Shown: piece by piece, positions 6,452 to 9,369 of the stretch | Position numbering within the stretch: the stretch's first letter is position 1 | Layout: each line of letters begins with the position of its first letter | Source of the DNA: CAZNUM01 sp046861615 | GTDB taxonomy: Bacteria > Fidelibacterota > Marinisomatia > Marinisomatales > TCS55 | Reading direction: 5' to 3' | Assembly (NCBI GenBank): GCA_046861615.1 | Contig: JBHHUS010000057.1 | Span: 1-9,369, forward strand | Length of the DNA: 9,369 bases | Notes under the pieces: model-generated | Databases searched by the model: none | What the model was told of the DNA's origin: nothing | Seen by the model: the letters and a program-made list of their open reading frames with translations, nothing else | Program-made: the position numbers and the translations under genes

Positions 6452-9369
6452 GGACGAAATTCATACTCCATTATTTCACCATCAGACCAGCTTTTTGGCT
6501 TTTTTGTTCCCGTAACCACCCGCATATGATTATTGTCAATGAACTCAAATAAACTGATTCGGCTTTTTTCAGGATTATCCATATCCAGTGTCAGAGTCCA
6601 GGGTTTGGCATTAAAATCAAATTGATAACGACCGGTCTCCTGGTCGCTGATCTTGGTACCAAGCGATAATCCCTGAATAAAACTGCCTTTCGATCCATCA
6701 GAGCCAGATTCCGGCTCAAAGAGCCACACGACTTCAATTATGGCGCCTTTAAAATACCACTTTCCTGCCATGGAACGGATGTAGGTAATATCCTCCACCT
6801 GAATGGGCTGATTTTCATTTCCGGCGGGATCGGTTCCGGTAACAGAAAGAGCATATACTCCCCCGGCAATCAGGGGGTTGGCAAAACTTAAAGCGACATC
6901 TTTGTACGTACCCGCTTTCATATATTCTGCCGGAAGCGCCAGTTCGTGGGTCAAACGGGGATCAGCCGTACCTCCTGTATGGGTCCAAAAAACAGTTCCG
7001 TTTTCAAGATCTTCCGATAAACTGAATGCAATCATGGAACCAATTGTATATTGACCCTTCACCGGTTGCTGAATAACAATCACCGGTTTGGTGACATCGT
7101 AAAAAACATTTTCAACCACATCGGCAGCGGAGCTATTATCCGCCAGATCAGTTCCTTTAAATTCGATCTTATAAACAGAACCATCCTGTAAAACCGGTGG
7201 TTGATTGGGGGTCTTGGGTGATTTGTATACCGTTTCAAGTTCCAAACCTGAAAGTTCTAGTGTATGTGGTGAGGCCGGGTCCAATTCACCACCAGTGCGT
7301 GTATAAGTGAAGTGTCCCGACTTTAGACTTTCAGTAATTTCGTAAGCAATATCCACATCGTTCACTGACGAGCCCGCTTCAGGATAAAGAATTTCCAGCG
7401 ATGGAGGAAGATCATCGTACACTACGCTCATAATGAATTTTTTTCCGCTATTTCCGGCTAAATCGGTTCCCTCCAGAGTGATCCTGTACATGGTATTCGC
7501 CACTAATTCTGGTGATGGTAGTTGCGAATTATCGTGGTCGCCTTTTGTTAGTAAATCGTTGCTGAAATTTACTTCATGGGGAGCACCGCTATCCTCCTGC
7601 CCACCCATGTAAATCCAGGTATAAGACCCAGATTGCAGCTCCTCATTCATAGTCCATTTAATCAGCGGACTGTTTACCCGGGCACCGGTGGCAGGTACCA
7701 ACTGTGAAAATTTCGGTTTCGTAATATCAAACGTCACCTTTTCAGCCAGAACTGTCTCGACAGTATTGCCGGCCCGATCGGTTCCATGAAAAACTAATGA
7801 ATAAATAATCCCGTCTTGGAGATTGGATTGGTTTTGCAGAGTGCCTCGGGAGAAAGTACCGGAGTCTAACTCTGTCCCGGCTAATGATACCTCCACGGTA
7901 GCAACGATTGGGGCATCCGGTTTCCAATCCAGAGTAGCTTCCGTAAGGGGTTCATTGACGGAAAAACTGACTTCCTGTAAATTTATAAAAGTATTGTTGG
8001 AAGGATACAATCCCGTCACTACCGCCGGTGAATTATCAAAATAGATTGGCTCAACCTGGGTAGATTGTTGGTTACCTGCCTGATCAATGCCTGTAAACGT
8101 AATTTTATAACCAGCACCGCTGACCACCGGTGAAGGCATCACCAGATTAATATCAGGGTGATTGCCCGCTGTCAGATAAGCTTTTGTTAATTCAACCATA
8201 TGGGGACTGGCTGGGTCGCTTTCTCCTTCAACTCGTTCCCAGCTTATCTGTCCACTGGCGAGATTTTCAGACGAAGTTAGACTGACGAGCGTATTATTGT
8301 AGTAACCCCCCGGTATCGGTGCTTGTATCGATAGCTGTGGAGGTGAAATATCGTAAACCAGATTCAGAATTTCCACTGTCTCCGCCCGGTTACCGGCCAA
8401 ATCCTGACTTTCTATTTTGATATTGTAAGTAGTTCCATCCACCGGATGTAATAATTCTACCAGATTAATATCTTCATGTTTTCCGGTTGAAAGTAAATTT
8501 TTCTCCAACGAAACACTTCTGGGACTGTCCGCGTCGGCAGTTCCACCCCTGCGTTCCAGAATGATATCGACAGTCTTTAATGGTTCGTCAACCGTAAAGG
8601 CCAGTTTCAATTCCTGATAATATGTATTTTCCATTGGCTGATTAATTTGTATGACCGGTGCGGTTATATCATAACGAATATCCGAAACAGTTACCGGTTC
8701 CGATTGGTTTCCAGCCAGATCCTCTCCTGAAAAAGCTATGGAATAGATGCTGCCATCCTGGAGTGGCAGGTCCAGGGTGACGTCGTTATGTTCACCTTGC
8801 TTTAATTGGCCGCTAGTTAGATTGTAAGTGTATGTACTACCAGGATCATCCGCGCCACCGGTTCTGGAAAAAGTAATTGTTCCCTTCAGCAATTCTTCGG
8901 AAGTGCGGTAGGATACTGAAATTTGGTTTAATGCTGTTCCTTCCTGAGGGCTGAGCAATGCCAGTTTCGGAGGGCGGACATCAAAAATAATATCTTTCAC
9001 CGGAGTAACTTTTACAAAGTTTCCAGCCCGGTCAACTCCCTCAATAGTCACAGTATATCGTCCACTGCCAACCAATTTTTTATCCAGTTTCAAATCTACA
9101 TTGCTATGAAGACCTTTACTCCTGTGCTTAAGTTCCAGCGATACTTTATGGGGTGACAGGGAATCAATCGTACCTCCGGTTTGTTTGAAAACTGCAAATC
9201 CCTGTTCCAGATTTTCCGACAATAAATAGGTGATTTTAGAATTTTTAATCGGCTCCCCATCGATCGGTTTACTGATGGAAGCTTCTGGTGCTAGATTGTC
9301 GAAGAACACATTTTTAATTGTCACCGATTTTGCGGAATTACCAGCCCGATCCTGGCCAGAGAATTCCAT
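6448..9369 (-). CDS. Giant exported Ig-like repeat protein, C-terminal 973 residues (5' end outside window)
   Basis: The frame is open to the window edge. The ATG at 9369-9367 is not a real start: the residues after it (FSGQDRAGN) match the end of a repeat unit. Residues 1-24 end one repeat, 25-864 are eight complete Ig-like repeats of 103-106 residues, and 865-973 form a different C-terminal domain. Each repeat opens with a D..xP strand, carries SExL and TGG..D..SPH motifs, and closes with YxI.F.GxDxAGN, as in bacterial Ig-like folds of surface proteins. The C-terminal domain starts AGKWYFKG and has GRYQFDFNAKPWTLTLD and MRVVTGTKKP; it resembles lipocalin-like domains, including the planctomycete TIGR03067 type. 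There is no cysteine in the 973 residues, no LPXTG, and no clear type IX sorting tail. The protein is inferred to be exported, perhaps as a surface adhesin or matrix protein. Ligand and anchoring are unknown. Confidence 0.85.
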   Translation of the reverse strand: MEFSGQDRAGNSAKSVTIKNVFFDNLAPEASISKPIDGEPIKNSKITYLLSENLEQGFAVFKQTGGTIDSLSPHKVSLELKHRSKGLHSNVDLKLDKKLVGSGRYTVTIEGVDRAGNFVKVTPVKDIIFDVRPPKLALLSPQEGTALNQISVSYRTSEELLKGTITFSRTGGADDPGSTYTYNLTSGQLKQGEHNDVTLDLPLQDGSIYSIAFSGEDLAGNQSEPVTVSDIRYDITAPVIQINQPMENTYYQELKLAFTVDEPLKTVDIILERRGGTADADSPRSVSLEKNLLSTGKHEDINLVELLHPVDGTTYNIKIESQDLAGNRAETVEILNLVYDISPPQLSIQAPIPGGYYNNTLVSLTSSENLASGQISWERVEGESDPASPHMVELTKAYLTAGNHPDINLVMPSPVVSGAGYKITFTGIDQAGNQQSTQVEPIYFDNSPAVVTGLYPSNNTFINLQEVSFSVNEPLTEATLDWKPDAPIVATVEVSLAGTELDSGTFSRGTLQNQSNLQDGIIYSLVFHGTDRAGNTVETVLAEKVTFDITKPKFSQLVPATGARVNSPLIKWTMNEELQSGSYTWIYMGGQEDSGAPHEVNFSNDLLTKGDHDNSQLPSPELVANTMYRITLEGTDLAGNSGKKFIMSVVYDDLPPSLEILYPEAGSSVNDVDIAYEITESLKSGHFTYTRTGGELDPASPHTLELSGLELETVYKSPKTPNQPPVLQDGSVYKIEFKGTDLADNSSAADVVENVFYDVTKPVIVIQQPVKGQYTIGSMIAFSLSEDLENGTVFWTHTGGTADPRLTHELALPAEYMKAGTYKDVALSFANPLIAGGVYALSVTGTDPAGNENQPIQVEDITYIRSMAGKWYFKGAIIEVVWLFEPESGSDGSKGSFIQGLSLGTKISDQETGRYQFDFNAKPWTLTLDMDNPEKSRISLFEFIDNNHMRVVTGTKKPKSWSDGEIMEYEFRP
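6778..9297 (-). repeat. Eight tandem Ig-like protein repeats (103-106 codons each)
   Basis: Unit boundaries, set at the FD/YD..P junction, are 9297-8980, 8979-8668, 8667-8350, 8349-8035, 8034-7726, 7725-7414, 7413-7096 and 7095-6778. A partial unit (9369-9298) precedes them. In the first full unit SEN-L is at unit residues 27-30, TGG at 40-42, SPH at 48-50, GLH at 62-64 and GVDRAGN at 87-93. Units are clearly diverged in both protein and DNA, so this is an old duplication series rather than a recent DNA repeat. Unit 5 (8034-7726) is the most deviant: it lacks the TGG..SPH stretch. Confidence 0.9.

Noticed and set aside
7742..8044. Short open frames on both strands within the repeat protein gene
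   Set aside because: They are out-of-frame readings of a clearly coding repeat region.
6778..9297. Periodic pattern of about 310-318 bases as a possible DNA repeat array or CRISPR-like element
   Set aside because: The period equals the protein repeat length, the frame stays open throughout, and DNA identity between units is low; it is a tandem protein-domain array.
9367..9369. ATG at the window edge as the start of the repeat protein
   Set aside because: The following residues (FSGQDRAGN) are the middle of a repeat unit, so the gene must begin upstream of the window.

Overview
The window is a gene-dense bacterial chromosome segment in which every supported gene lies on the minus strand, so it reads from base 9369 down to base 1. 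No phage, transposon, CRISPR or plasmid signature was seen. The gene set suggests a member of the FCB supergroup (Bacteroidota relatives), and Neomarinimicrobiota (Marinimicrobia/SAR406) is my best guess. The evidence is a DUF6029-like protein beside a TlpA thioredoxin, a TolB/CsgG-like periplasmic protein, a bacterial GlnRS, a giant Ig-like repeat protein with SPH/GxH motifs, and almost no Shine-Dalgarno sequences. The phylum is inferred from family resemblance and not proven.

Layout in transcription order. (1) 9369-6448 is the C-terminal 973 residues of a large, cysteine-free, presumably exported protein. It has eight complete Ig-like repeats of 103-106 residues and a C-terminal lipocalin-like domain, and it begins outside the window. 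(2) 6361-5975 is a 128-residue protein with a basic head that resembles the DUF4295/bL38 ribosomal protein family and a long acidic tail. (3) 5940-5853 and 5760-5672 are two type II serine tRNAs, anticodons GGA and UGA. (4) 5552-4131 and 4134-2443 are gltX (GluRS) and glnS (GlnRS), joined by a 4-base ATGA overlap. (5) 2402-1110, 1090-599 and 585-1 form an envelope block with short gaps: a TolB/CsgG-like exported protein, a TlpA/ResA-like thioredoxin, and the N-terminal part of a DUF6029-like, possibly outer-membrane, protein that runs out of the window.

The genes from 6361 to 2443 form a translation neighbourhood: a possible ribosomal protein, two tRNAs and two aminoacyl-tRNA synthetases. The genes flanking it on both sides are envelope or surface genes. 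The points most worth a second look are the coupled gltX-glnS pair, the bL38-like protein with its acidic extension, the histidine-bearing Ig-like repeats, and the TolB-like/TlpA/DUF6029 cassette.
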